A DNA stretch of 64,000 nucleotides. Source: Brachybacterium sacelli (GTDB lineage Bacteria; Actinomycetota; Actinomycetes; Actinomycetales; Dermabacteraceae). Below the pieces are notes generated by a model that was not told the DNA's origin, did not search any database, and saw only the letters and a list, made by a program, of their open reading frames with translations. The stretch is from assembly GCF_017876545.1 (NCBI RefSeq), contig NZ_JAGIOD010000001.1, forward strand, positions 1,550,001-1,614,000. Direction: 5' to 3'. The position numbers were made by a program, and so were the translations under genes. This document shows, one piece after another, positions 9,382 to 18,249 of the stretch (the first letter of the stretch is position 1; each line of letters begins with the position of its first letter).

Positions 9382-10181
9382 TGAAACTCTGCTGCTCTTC
9401 TCCCATGGTGCCCGGTGATTCTCTGACCGAGAAGGCGGAGAAGCTCGCACGGTGGGGCTACGAGGCGATCGCGGTCTTCGAGCCTCTCGAGACCTGGAAC
9501 GACGCCTCATCTGCCGAACTCGTCGACCTCGAGGGGCGCACCGGAGTGAAGCCCGTGGAGTTCGTCCTGCAGGACGAGGTGTACGGAAAGGCCATGTCCC
9601 TCGATCCAGCACTGCGCGAACAGTGCCGTGACATGTACCGACGGTCGGCCGAGGTATGCGCTGAGATCGGTGCCGTCATGGAGATCGAGTACGAGTACGG
9701 ATCGCAGGATCCGTTGCCGCTGTTCGACCCGTATCAGCAGCTGACCGCCGACCAGCGTGACGCGTTCGTGGCCTTCTACCGGGAGCTCCTGATCCATGTC
9801 GAAGGATCACGGGCCCGCGTGCTGCTCGAGCCGATCAACCGCTACGAGAGCCGTTACCTCAACTGCGTCATTGACAATCTCGCCGTGATCGAGGAGGCGG
9901 CCCACCCCCAGGCCGGCCTGCTGCCGGACCTGTTCCACCTGTCCATCGAGGAGGGCGACCCGGCCGCTTCACTGCGAGGGGCCGGTGACCAGGTCGCCCA
10001 CGTGCATCTCGGGGACAGCAACCGACTGCTCCCGGGCAGCGGCCATCTGGACTGGCCGAGCATCATCGAGGCCCTGCGTGACATCCGGTACGACGGATAC
10101 CTCAACCTGGAGTGCTCGACGGAGGGGGACCCGGAGAAGTCCTTGCCCGCCACCGCGAGATTCCTGCGAGACCTGCTGTGA
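9378..10181 (+). CDS. Sugar phosphate isomerase/epimerase (xylose isomerase-like TIM barrel)
   Basis: A 267-residue AP-endonuclease-2/xylose-isomerase-like TIM barrel. Putative metal ligands lie in LEPINRYES, LLPDLFHLSIEE, HVHLGD and LNLECS, the order seen in hydroxypyruvate isomerases and ketose 3-epimerases. The ATG overlaps the kinase stop (ATGATG offers two adjacent starts), with GGAGG upstream. It probably interconverts or epimerises the sugar before or after phosphorylation by the FGGY kinase. It is coupled to the TIM-like gene by a GTGA overlap. The substrate cannot be assigned. Confidence 0.82.
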   Translation: MMKLCCSSPMVPGDSLTEKAEKLARWGYEAIAVFEPLETWNDASSAELVDLEGRTGVKPVEFVLQDEVYGKAMSLDPALREQCRDMYRRSAEVCAEIGAVMEIEYEYGSQDPLPLFDPYQQLTADQRDAFVAFYRELLIHVEGSRARVLLEPINRYESRYLNCVIDNLAVIEEAAHPQAGLLPDLFHLSIEEGDPAASLRGAGDQVAHVHLGDSNRLLPGSGHLDWPSIIEALRDIRYDGYLNLECSTEGDPEKSLPATARFLRDLL

Positions 10182-10897
10182 TCCGGCCCCTGACGGCTCC
10201 GTTCTTCGAGATCGGTCCGAAGAATCTGCTCCGACGCAGAGCACTGGAGGAACTGGCTCTCGCGGCTGGAGCGGCTGCGAGCCGACACGGCATCACCGTT
10301 GTCCTCACGGTGCCCAGTGTGATGGTCGCCCCCGTCGCCGACCTGCATTCGGGGGTGCTCGTCTTCGCGCAGAGCATGGATGTCGACGAGATGGGGCCCT
10401 CCGTCGGCCGGGTGACAGTGGAGGCACTCGTCGATGCCGGTGCGGACGGCGTCATGCTCAACCACGACGCGGCCCCTCTCGACGAGGGGACCCTGGCGGC
10501 CGCTGTGCGGCGAGCCCGGTCGATCGGACTGAGGACGATCGTTGTGGCCGGCACCCATGCCGAAGCCCTTCACGCCGCCGCACTCGGACCGACCGCCGTG
10601 CTTCTCGAGCCGTCCGAGCTCATCGGCACGGTCGGCGCGGGTGAGCGGACATGGATCCCCTCGGTGAACCAGGCCCTGCACCAGGTGGACCCCCAGATTC
10701 TCGCGATGCATGCTGGGGGCGTCGGAAGCCCCGAGGCCGCGCGATCGATCATGGCCTCTGGAGCGGACGGCACCGGATCCACCAGCGGCGTGCTCGCCGC
10801 GACAGACCCCCTCCGTGCGGCGGCGGCATTCATCGCTGCTGCCAAGGAGGGCTGGGAAAGCACACCATTCGAAGACAGCACGAGGAGTGAATCATGA
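10178..10897 (+). CDS. Triosephosphate isomerase-like protein
   Basis: A 239-residue TIM-barrel protein from a GTG that overlaps the previous stop. Triosephosphate-isomerase-like catalytic residues seem kept: Lys15 in EIGPKNLL, His96 in VMLNHD, and Glu144 in LLEPSELIGT (compare EPVWAIGTG of classical TpiA). The overall sequence is far from housekeeping TpiA, as in the EryH/LerI group that isomerises erythrulose phosphates. Together with the FGGY kinase this suggests a tetrose-phosphate route, or another aldose/ketose phosphate interconversion. It is coupled to the SDR gene by ATGA. The functional proposal is inference; the fold and catalytic residues are seen. Confidence 0.75.
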   Translation: MIRPLTAPFFEIGPKNLLRRRALEELALAAGAAASRHGITVVLTVPSVMVAPVADLHSGVLVFAQSMDVDEMGPSVGRVTVEALVDAGADGVMLNHDAAPLDEGTLAAAVRRARSIGLRTIVVAGTHAEALHAAALGPTAVLLEPSELIGTVGAGERTWIPSVNQALHQVDPQILAMHAGGVGSPEAARSIMASGADGTGSTSGVLAATDPLRAAAAFIAAAKEGWESTPFEDSTRSES

Positions 10898-11661
10898 GGA
10901 CGGATCTCACGGGGAACGTCGCAGTCGTCACAGGCGGAGCTCGAGGCATCGGCCTGACAGTGGCGCAGGCGCTCGCCGCCGACGGTGCGGATGTTGCGCT
11001 GCTGGACCTCCTGGACACCGTCGAGGAGACTGCGGCCGGTATTGCCGACTTTCACGGAGTGCGCGCGATGGGACGCCGTCTGGACGTGACCGACCAGGAG
11101 GCCACGAACGCCGCCTTCGCCGAGATCGGAGACGAGCTCGGCGTCCCTCAGGTGATGCTCAGTGCGGCGGGGATCGAGATCAACGGGCCCTCGATCGACG
11201 TGTCGGCGGAAGACTGGCGGGCGGTGATCGATGTCAACCTCACGGGGACATTCTTCGCGGCTCAGGCGTTCGGACGAGGACTGCTCGAATCCGGCCTGCC
11301 CGGTAGCGCGGTCCTCATCGCCTCGATGTCCGGTCTGATCGTCAACGTCCCGCAGTGGGCGGCTTCGTACAACTCGTCCAAGGCTGCCGTCGCCCACCTG
11401 GGCAAGTCCCTCGCCGTGGAATGGGCGCCCTCCGGAATTCGCGTCAACTCCATCGCGCCCGGCTACGTCCTCACCGATCTCACCCGGCAGATCATCGAGC
11501 AGGAGCCGGAGCTGGAGGCCGATTGGGTAGCGCGGATCCCGCAAGGGCGCATGGCGACACCGCAGGACCTCACCGGGCTCGTCAGCTTCCTCGCCTCGGA
11601 TGCTTCGGAGTACCTGACCGGTCAGCAGATCGTGATTGACGGCGGGTACACCGCGGTGTGA
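10894..11661 (+). CDS. SDR-family oxidoreductase
   Basis: A 255-residue classical short-chain dehydrogenase. The cofactor motif TGGARGIG is at residues 13-20, an NAG-like AAG at 91-93, catalytic Ser144/Ser146, Tyr159 and Lys163 (YNSSK), and the usual C-terminal LTGQQIVIDGGY. Asp38 after the second strand suggests NAD(H). It is the last gene of the yjbQ operon, followed by a strong hairpin. It likely oxidises a polyol or sugar to the keto form that the FGGY kinase uses. Confidence 0.9.
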   Translation: MRTDLTGNVAVVTGGARGIGLTVAQALAADGADVALLDLLDTVEETAAGIADFHGVRAMGRRLDVTDQEATNAAFAEIGDELGVPQVMLSAAGIEINGPSIDVSAEDWRAVIDVNLTGTFFAAQAFGRGLLESGLPGSAVLIASMSGLIVNVPQWAASYNSSKAAVAHLGKSLAVEWAPSGIRVNSIAPGYVLTDLTRQIIEQEPELEADWVARIPQGRMATPQDLTGLVSFLASDASEYLTGQQIVIDGGYTAV

Positions 11662-11686
11662 TCCCCTCCGGGTGGCTGTCGGCGGT

Positions 11687-11736
11687 GGCGGTCCTGCCGG
11701 GGAGGCGGCTTCGGCCCGCGTCCCGGCAGGACCGCC
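11687..11736 (+). terminator. Strong hairpin terminator after the SDR operon
   Basis: A perfect 15-base inverted repeat (arms 11687-11701 and 11722-11736, GGCGGTCCTGCCGGG and its complement) with a 20-base loop, 25 bases after the SDR stop. There is no U-tract, which is common in high-GC actinobacteria. It ends the yjbQ operon and insulates the ABC operon downstream. Confidence 0.8.
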
Positions 11737-12002
11737 GCTTCCGCATGCGAGTGGAGCCCGGCACGGGCCCGGGGCCCTGGTGCACCCGCTCCCACCCGCG
11801 CCCCTTCCGTCTCTCTGACGCCCTGCGCTCGCCGTGCGCGGCCTCCGATGCGGTGCTCCGATGTCTCCTCGCAGATGCCGACGCGACGTGGTGCCACGTT
11901 CCAGGCGCTCACCGCGCACAAGGGGCGGCGGGACTCGAACGTCGACTTCGAAAGTCCTCTTGACACCTCCGATGTCTTGCGGAAAGGTGGCGCGCGTCAC
12001 GG

Positions 12003-12019
12003 CAGACATCCCATGTCTG
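12003..12019. promoter_or_regulatory. Candidate operator and promoter of the fucosidase ABC operon
   Basis: In the 422-base gap 11662-12083, after the terminator, a perfect 7-base inverted repeat CAGACAT-CCC-ATGTCTG lies 64 bases before the binding-protein start. A -35-like TTGACA is at 11960-11965 with a weak -10 (AAAGGT, 11983-11988), which would put the palindrome about 10-30 bases after transcription start, a repressor position. I see no gene in the rest of the gap. No regulator gene adjoins this operon. Confidence 0.4.
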
Positions 12020-12083
12020 ACCCTTCCGTCCACCCGCCGTGACAGACCGAAGACGACGACGATCTTCCTCGCGAGGAGGCGAC

Positions 12084-13331
12084 ATGAAGTCCGTGATGAG
12101 GCGACCGGCCCCGTCCCGTCGCACCGTGCTCGCCGGGCTCGGGGCCATCGGTGCGCTCGCCGCCCTCACCGCCTGCGGCGGCAGCGGGGGATCGGACCCC
12201 ACGACGACCCTCTACACCTGGATCTCGAACGAGAACGATCGCGCGCAGTGGCAGGCGTTCATCGACGCGGCGAAGGAGTCCGACCCCGAGTTCGCCCTGA
12301 CCCTCGAAGGTCCCAGCTTCGAGAACTACTGGACCAAGGTGAAGACCCGCATGTCCTCGGGAGATGCTCCGGCCCTGCTCACGACGCAGGCGGCCCGGGC
12401 CCAGGAGCTGGATGCGCTCCTGGCTCCGCTCGAGGACCTCGCCGAGGGGGCCGGGGTCGACCTCTCGCAGTACAACGAGGCGATGATCGCGGGCATGACG
12501 GTGGACGGCTCGCTGCGGGCGATCCCGTACGACGCGGAGCCGATGGTCCTGTTCTACAACCGAGCACTCTTCGAGGACGCAGGCGTGGAACTGCCGGGCA
12601 CCACCTACTCGATGGACCAGTTCCTCGACAATGCGACATCCCTGACCTCGGGCGAGAAGTACGGGCTGGCGATCTCCGCCGGACTCGTCCACCTGGGGAT
12701 GTCCGTCGGCTTCGCCAACGGTGGGAGCCCCGTGACGGACGGCGCGCTCACCCTCACGGATCCCAAGATCGTCGAGGCCATGCAGTTCGGCTTCGACCTC
12801 GTCGTGGAGCACGAGGTCGCCTCCGCTCCGGCCGCCGTCGACTCCGAGCCCGCCTCCCAGCAGGACCTGATGAACGGGAAGGTGGCGATGTACGTCGACG
12901 GTCCGTGGATGTACCAGGCATACGAGGACGCGCTGGGCGATGACCTGGGCGTCGCGATCATCCCATCGGAGACCGGCGAGGCGAAGGGCCTCATCCAGGG
13001 CTCGGGGTTCGGGATCGCGTCGAACGCGCAGGATCAGCAGAGCGCCTTCGCCTCGATCGCGACGATCACCACCCCGGAGGTGATCGGCGCCGTGGCGAAC
13101 TCCCGGGGAACCTTCCCGTCCCTCGCCTCGCAGGAGGAGCGATGGGCCGAGGGCAAGCTCGAGGACAACGTGGCGGCGGTGACGCGCCTCGCGCACGACG
13201 GCGAGCCGCTGATCACGACGCCCACCTGGAACGAGGTCGACTCGAAGTTCACCCAGTACGCGACCGACGGGTTCCAGGGCAACAGAACCGCGCAGGAGAT
13301 CCTGACCGAGATCCAGGAGGCGGTCGGCTGA
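12084..13331 (+). CDS. Carbohydrate ABC importer, solute-binding lipoprotein
   Basis: A 415-residue extracellular family 1 solute-binding protein. The leader has a twin Arg (SRRTVLAGLG) and a lipobox LTAC with Cys31 as lipidation site, followed by a Gly/Ser linker. I chose the ATG at 12084 because GAGGAGG precedes it and the leader begins there; 15 upstream residues of an open frame lack signal character. It is the first gene of an operon with two permeases and a GH29 fucosidase, so it probably captures a fucosylated oligosaccharide. Its stop overlaps the next ATG. The ATPase is not in this operon. Confidence 0.9.
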   Translation: MKSVMRRPAPSRRTVLAGLGAIGALAALTACGGSGGSDPTTTLYTWISNENDRAQWQAFIDAAKESDPEFALTLEGPSFENYWTKVKTRMSSGDAPALLTTQAARAQELDALLAPLEDLAEGAGVDLSQYNEAMIAGMTVDGSLRAIPYDAEPMVLFYNRALFEDAGVELPGTTYSMDQFLDNATSLTSGEKYGLAISAGLVHLGMSVGFANGGSPVTDGALTLTDPKIVEAMQFGFDLVVEHEVASAPAAVDSEPASQQDLMNGKVAMYVDGPWMYQAYEDALGDDLGVAIIPSETGEAKGLIQGSGFGIASNAQDQQSAFASIATITTPEVIGAVANSRGTFPSLASQEERWAEGKLEDNVAAVTRLAHDGEPLITTPTWNEVDSKFTQYATDGFQGNRTAQEILTEIQEAVG

Positions 13332-14281
13332 TGGCGGTCTCGGTGACGACGAGTCCTCTGCAGGCGGCTCCCGCGAAATCGCCGAGTCCCCGTGGGCCGC
13401 GCTCCCAGCAGCGCCACGGCTTCCGGGCGGCCTCGCCCTATCTCGGTCCCGGCATGCTCGGGTTCGCGCTCTTCATCGTGGTGCCGCTGGTCGCCTCCCT
13501 GATCATCAGCTTCTTCGACTGGCCGCTGTTCGGCGCGCCGCAGTTCGTCGGGCTGGAGAACTATCGGTACCTGCTCGCCGGGGACCCGGCCTTCTGGATC
13601 AGCCTGCGCAACACGCTGATCTTCGCGATCCTCTACACCGGCGTGAACCTGGCCGTCGCCCTCGGCCTCAGCTACTGGCTCATGAACCTCGGGGGCCGGT
13701 GGGCCGCCTTCTTCCGCGTGCTCTTCTTCATCCCGGTCGTGACGCCGATGATCGGCAACGCCCTGATCTTCCGGCTGATGCTCAACGACGACGGCATCGT
13801 CAACCAGATGCTCGGCGTGGTCGGGATCCAGGGGCCGCAGTGGCTGAACACCCCGTTCTGGGCGATGCTCTCGCTGGTGGTCATGTCCCTCTGGCAGGGA
13901 ATGGGGTACAACATCATCGTGCTCGGCGCGGGGATCGCCGGCATCAATCCCAGCGTCATCGAGGCCTCGCGGATCGACGGGGCAGGGGCGGTGAGCCGCT
14001 TCTTCCGAGTGGTGTTCCCGATGCTCTCCCCGACGATCTTCTTCTGCACGATCATGACCGTGATCGGTGCCTTCAAGGTCTTCGCGCAGCCGTACGCCCT
14101 CACCGAAGGCGGTCCCGGCAACGCGACCAACACCCTCGTGCTGCATCTGTACCGCAACGGGTTCTCCTTCGACAAGCTCGGCTACGCCTCAGCGATCGCC
14201 TGGGTCCTGTTCGTGCTGGTCATGCTCGTCACGGCCGTCCAGTTCAGCCAGCAGAAGAGGTGGGTCACCTATGACAGCTGA
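13331..14281 (+). CDS. Sugar ABC transporter permease (MalF type)
   Basis: A 316-residue inner-membrane permease with six main transmembrane segments and the ATPase-docking EAA loop (EASRIDGAG...FPML) near residue 215. The ATG shares its A with the binding-protein stop (TGATG), and the 3' end overlaps the second permease by 11 bases. The N-terminal 35 residues are a hydrophilic extension. It pairs with the MalG-type protein at 14271 and the lipoprotein at 12084. Confidence 0.9.
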   Translation: MAVSVTTSPLQAAPAKSPSPRGPRSQQRHGFRAASPYLGPGMLGFALFIVVPLVASLIISFFDWPLFGAPQFVGLENYRYLLAGDPAFWISLRNTLIFAILYTGVNLAVALGLSYWLMNLGGRWAAFFRVLFFIPVVTPMIGNALIFRLMLNDDGIVNQMLGVVGIQGPQWLNTPFWAMLSLVVMSLWQGMGYNIIVLGAGIAGINPSVIEASRIDGAGAVSRFFRVVFPMLSPTIFFCTIMTVIGAFKVFAQPYALTEGGPGNATNTLVLHLYRNGFSFDKLGYASAIAWVLFVLVMLVTAVQFSQQKRWVTYDS

Positions 14282-15125
14282 GATCGCTCACCGGTCACGC
14301 TCCTCGATCGCCCTCCCACAGGTCCTCTCGCGAGTGCTCATCTGCGTGGCGGGGCTGATCTTCCTCTTCCCCTTCGTCTGGATGATCGCGACCTCGCTGA
14401 AACCGACCGACGAGGTCTTCGCCACCGGGACGAGTCTGCTCGGATCGCGCATCGAGTGGAGCAACTACGTGGTGGCGTCGACGGACATCCCCTTCGGACG
14501 CATCCTGATCAACAGCGTGCTCATCGCGTTCGCCGGAGCGGCCCTGACCGTCACGGTGTCCGTGCTGAGCGCCTATGCGTTCTCACGATTCCGCTTCCGG
14601 GGCCGGGCGACGCTGTTCGGGGCGTTCCTCGCGACCATGGTGCTCCCGCAGGAGGTGCTGGTCATCCCGCTCTACCTGATGGTGGAGAAGGCGGGACTGG
14701 TCGATTCCTATCCTGCGCTGATCCTTCCCTTCGCCTTCGGCGCCTTCGGCACCTTCCTCATCCGGCAGTTCCTCCTCTCGCTGCCGCCGGACTACGAGGA
14801 GGCGGCCACCCTCGACGGCGCGAGCCGGCTCCGGACCCTCGTCAGCGTGGTGGTCCCGCTGCTCCGTGCACCGATCTCGGTGGTGTTCGTCTTCGCGTTC
14901 ATCGAGTACTGGGGGAGCTTCCTGTGGCCCCTGATCGTCGTCAACGACACGGCCATGGCCACCGTGCCGATCGGGCTCGAGATGTTCTCCGGCGAACGCG
15001 GCACCGACTGGGGCCCTCTCATGGCCGCCGTCACCCTGGTGGTCCTCCCCAGCCTCCTCATCGTCGTCCTGCTGCAGAAGCAGCTCCAGCAGGGGGTGTC
15101 GATGGGCGGCTTCGGCGGCCGCTGA
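14271..15125 (+). CDS. Sugar ABC transporter permease (MalG type)
   Basis: A 284-residue permease with six transmembrane segments and the EAA loop EAATLDGAS...VVPLL. The ATG at 14271 lies inside the end of the preceding permease and gives a standard MalG-type N-terminus (short cytoplasmic tail, then LICVAGLIFLFPF). A longer frame from 14067 only shadows the other permease. It is followed after 105 bases by the GH29 gene. Confidence 0.9.
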   Translation: MTAEIAHRSRSSIALPQVLSRVLICVAGLIFLFPFVWMIATSLKPTDEVFATGTSLLGSRIEWSNYVVASTDIPFGRILINSVLIAFAGAALTVTVSVLSAYAFSRFRFRGRATLFGAFLATMVLPQEVLVIPLYLMVEKAGLVDSYPALILPFAFGAFGTFLIRQFLLSLPPDYEEAATLDGASRLRTLVSVVVPLLRAPISVVFVFAFIEYWGSFLWPLIVVNDTAMATVPIGLEMFSGERGTDWGPLMAAVTLVVLPSLLIVVLLQKQLQQGVSMGGFGGR

Positions 15126-15230
15126 GACCGACCAGCACTTCACCCGCGGCACGACGCTCTGTCGCCTTCGACCAGCCACCACGACCCTCGACGACCCCGA
15201 CGACCCGACACCTCAGAAAGAGAGACCTCC

Positions 15231-16529
15231 ATGCGTGAGAACGACACGTGGGACGCCCTTCCGCAGCGACTGCCCGACTGGTTCCGCGACGCCCCGCTGG
15301 GCATCTTCATCCATTGGGGCCCGTACTCGGTCCCGGCCTGGGCCGAGCCCACTGCCGAACTCGGTGCGATCGAGAGCGACCTCGGCTGGTTCGCGCACAA
15401 TCCCTATGCGGAGTGGTATTTCAACACCAGCCGCATCGAGGGCTCGCCCGCCCGCGAGCACCATCGGAAGGTCCACGGCGATGCGCCCTACGACGACTTC
15501 CTCGACCAGTGGGATCCCTCGGCCTTCGACCCGGCCGCGTGGGCGGAGCTGTTCCGTCGGGCCGGCGCCGACTACGTCGTGCCCACCACCAAGCATCACG
15601 ACGGGATCACCCTGTGGGACGCCCCGGGCACGGGGGACCGCAACACCGTGCGGCGCGGCCCGCGCCGGGACCTCGTCGGCGAGATCGCCCGGGCGACGAC
15701 GGATGCCGGCCTGCGTTTCGGCGTGTACTACTCGGGCGGTCTGGATTGGCACGTGAGGCCGACGGAGCCGCTCGTGAGCGGCGAGGACGTCGGTGACCTG
15801 AAGCGTCCCCGGGACGACGAGTACGGCACGTACTGCAGCGCGCACATGCGCGACCTCATCGACCGCTACCAGCCGGACGTGTTCTGGAACGACATCGGCT
15901 GGCCCGACGAGAACTTCCACTTCGAGGCGGGCGGGCTGGGCGAGCTGCTCGAGCACTTCTACTCCCAGCGTCCGGAGGGGCTGATCAACGACCGCTTCGC
16001 GGGAGCGCATCAGGACTTCGTGACCACGGAGTACCAGGCCGGGGAGATCCCCGAGGACCAGCCCTGGGAGAACTGCCGCGGCATCGGACTGTCCTTCGGG
16101 TACAACCAGGTCGAGGACGAATCGCAGTACATGTCCGGCGCCCAGGCGGTTCGCCACGTGGTCGATGCCGTCTCGAAGGGAGGGCGCGTGCTGCTGAACG
16201 TCGGCCCCCGCGCCGACGGCACGCTGCCCGAGCTGCAGGTGGCGGTGCTCGAGGCGCTCGGCGAGTTCATGGCCGAGCACAAGGCGCAGCTGGCCGGCTC
16301 GCGCGGCCTCGGCGAGCTGGAGATCCCCGGGGCGCGCTGGGCTCGCGCCGTGGAACAGGACGGGACGTGCTCCGTGTTCCTCAGCGGCCCGCAGGGCGAT
16401 CTGGCGATCGGTGCCGCGGATCTTCCGGAGGGCTACGACTGGCCCGCAGGCGGCGTGACGGTGGAGCTTGCTGGCGAGGACGCCGCCCCGGTGGCCGTCA
16501 GCGCACGGCGCACGGACGACCGCCGATGA
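15231..16529 (+). CDS. Alpha-L-fucosidase, GH29
   Basis: A 432-residue glycoside hydrolase. GH29 marks are the N-terminal GIFIHWGPYSVPAW, the TKHHDG segment near residue 120, YYSGGLDW, and FWNDIGW, whose Asp221 matches the GH29 nucleophile. There is no signal peptide, so it acts in the cytoplasm on fucosylated oligosaccharides brought in by the preceding ABC importer. Length fits the bacterial catalytic domain without an added C-terminal carbohydrate-binding module. An AGAAAGAGAG lies before the ATG. No fucose catabolic gene (isomerase, fuculokinase) is adjacent, so released fucose is handled elsewhere. Confidence 0.92.
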   Translation: MRENDTWDALPQRLPDWFRDAPLGIFIHWGPYSVPAWAEPTAELGAIESDLGWFAHNPYAEWYFNTSRIEGSPAREHHRKVHGDAPYDDFLDQWDPSAFDPAAWAELFRRAGADYVVPTTKHHDGITLWDAPGTGDRNTVRRGPRRDLVGEIARATTDAGLRFGVYYSGGLDWHVRPTEPLVSGEDVGDLKRPRDDEYGTYCSAHMRDLIDRYQPDVFWNDIGWPDENFHFEAGGLGELLEHFYSQRPEGLINDRFAGAHQDFVTTEYQAGEIPEDQPWENCRGIGLSFGYNQVEDESQYMSGAQAVRHVVDAVSKGGRVLLNVGPRADGTLPELQVAVLEALGEFMAEHKAQLAGSRGLGELEIPGARWARAVEQDGTCSVFLSGPQGDLAIGAADLPEGYDWPAGGVTVELAGEDAAPVAVSARRTDDRR

Positions 16530-16592
16530 CGCCCTGCGCGGGAGCGGCATCCGCGTCGCGTGCTCGCAGGCTCTCTGCGGGTTGGGGCGCGA

Positions 16593-17375
16593 TCACCTCG
16601 ACATGCGTTCCAGGGCGGCCACGGCGTCCGGCAGCCACCCGGAGTCCCACCGATGCTCCCGGTGGGTGTCGTTGTCGTAGTGGTGCGGGATGCTGAGCTC
16701 GTCCATGAGCTCGTGGGCCGCGCTGAGGTGGTCGTAGGTCCACTCCGGTGCGTGCTTGCCGAAGTTCCCGTACCCGAACAGCGCGATCCTCGGTGCCTCA
16801 CCGAGCTCGTGGCCACGCGTTCTCACGAGGTGCGGGATCGCGAAATCCCGGAAATGCTCCGGGTTCGGCCAGTAGTAGGGCATCTCCCATTGGTCGGGCT
16901 GCTCCTTCATGAGCGGGGAGTCGAACGCGGCGGCAGCCCGGAACAGCTCCGGATAGCGCAGCAGCAGCTGGAGAGCCGCGGAACCGCCCTTGCTGTACCC
17001 GGCGAGGAGGCGAGGCAGGCTCGGATACTGCCGGTCGATGAACCCCACCACGTCCTCGAGGAAGTACAGGACCTGCTGGAACATCTGCCGATCCGGCAGG
17101 TCCGTCATCCACGGCCAGTCCGAGAACGTCGGGGCGACCACCACGAGGCCGTGCCGGTGATGGAGGTCGTGGCGGAGGACCTCGTCGAGGCCGTCGCCGG
17201 AACGGTGGCTCAGCTCCGGGCTGGACGGCAGGAGGTACAGCACCCGCGGGTTCTCGAGCGACTCGAGGTTGTCGGGTTCGAGAACGCGGATGGTCGTCTC
17301 GACCATCTGCCGGTCCGATCTGACGGTGTACTGCAGATAGTCGAGATGCAGCGGTGCGGAGTACTGCGCAGGCAT
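16593..17375 (-). CDS. Alpha/beta-hydrolase esterase (esterase D/feruloyl-like)
   Basis: A 260-residue alpha/beta hydrolase with nucleophile Ser128 in GYSKGG and a C-terminal His in DTHREHRW. There is no signal peptide, so it is cytoplasmic. The family includes esterase-D-like and acetyl/feruloyl esterases. It is the last gene of the leftward ABC operon whose binding protein begins at 20445, 25 bases after the second permease, and converges on the fucosidase gene. It may remove acyl decorations from the imported sugar. No glycosidase accompanies it in that operon. Confidence 0.8.
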   Translation of the reverse strand: MPAQYSAPLHLDYLQYTVRSDRQMVETTIRVLEPDNLESLENPRVLYLLPSSPELSHRSGDGLDEVLRHDLHHRHGLVVVAPTFSDWPWMTDLPDRQMFQQVLYFLEDVVGFIDRQYPSLPRLLAGYSKGGSAALQLLLRYPELFRAAAAFDSPLMKEQPDQWEMPYYWPNPEHFRDFAIPHLVRTRGHELGEAPRIALFGYGNFGKHAPEWTYDHLSAAHELMDELSIPHHYDNDTHREHRWDSGWLPDAVAALERMSR

Positions 17376-17400
17376 GAGGATCCTCTCGCGATGGTGGTGA

Positions 17401-18249
17401 CTAGGACTTCAATCCGCCCGCCGTCAGCCCGGACACCACATGGCGCTGCGCGAGGAAGAACACCAGCAGCACGGGGATGATGGACAGCGTGGTCGCCGCC
17501 ATCTGCACGCCCCACAGCGGACCGGCGAGGGGGTCCTCGTAGTGCGTCAGCGCCACCGGGACGGTCAGCTTCTCCGGCGAGCGCAGATAGATGAGCGGTT
17601 CGAGGAACTGGTTCCAGCTGTACCAGCAGGCGAGGACCACGACGGACGCCAGCGACGGCCGCACCAGCGGCACGAAGATCTGGAGCATGGTGCGTAACCG
17701 GCCGGAGCCGTCGAGGGCGGCCGCGTCCTCGAACTCCGCCGGCAACGTCAGGAAGGCCTGGCGCATCACGAATGTCGCGATCGGTGCGGTGACGAGCACG
17801 GCGGTGAAGACGACCAGTGGGTAATGCGTGTCGACCCACCCGAGCGCCGCCGCGTACTGGAACAGCGGGATGATCGTCGCCTCCGGGGGAATGAACATCA
17901 CGCTCAGGAGGGCGAGGAAGATCGCGCCGGAGGCGAGCGGCTTGATCCGGGCCAAGGCGTATCCGGCAGGGACGGACATGACGAGAGTGAGGACGGCGAC
18001 CAGCGCCATGATCACCACGGAGTTGAGGAACTGCTGCGCGAACGGCTGCAGCGCGAAGACGTCGGTGTAGTTCTCCCACCGGATCTCCTCCGGGATGATC
18101 GTCGGCGGATACCGCAGGATCTCGCTGGGAGACTTCAAGGAAGCGCTGATCATCCACAGGATCGGCGTCAGGGCCACGAACGCGACCAGGCACAGGAACA
18201 GGTAGTTCAGCGTGCGCCCGAGGAGCCTGCGTCGACTAGTCGTTCTCAT
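17401..18249 (-). CDS. Sugar ABC transporter permease (MalG type)
   Basis: A 282-residue permease with six transmembrane segments and EAA-loop region DAAALDGSG...FVPLV. It starts within the last 14 bases of the MalF-type gene upstream. The C-terminus VSGLTAGGLKS is typical of MalG-like sugar permeases. It works with the proteins of 18236-19159 and 19156-20445. Confidence 0.9.
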   Translation of the reverse strand: MRTTSRRRLLGRTLNYLFLCLVAFVALTPILWMISASLKSPSEILRYPPTIIPEEIRWENYTDVFALQPFAQQFLNSVVIMALVAVLTLVMSVPAGYALARIKPLASGAIFLALLSVMFIPPEATIIPLFQYAAALGWVDTHYPLVVFTAVLVTAPIATFVMRQAFLTLPAEFEDAAALDGSGRLRTMLQIFVPLVRPSLASVVVLACWYSWNQFLEPLIYLRSPEKLTVPVALTHYEDPLAGPLWGVQMAATTLSIIPVLLVFFLAQRHVVSGLTAGGLKS

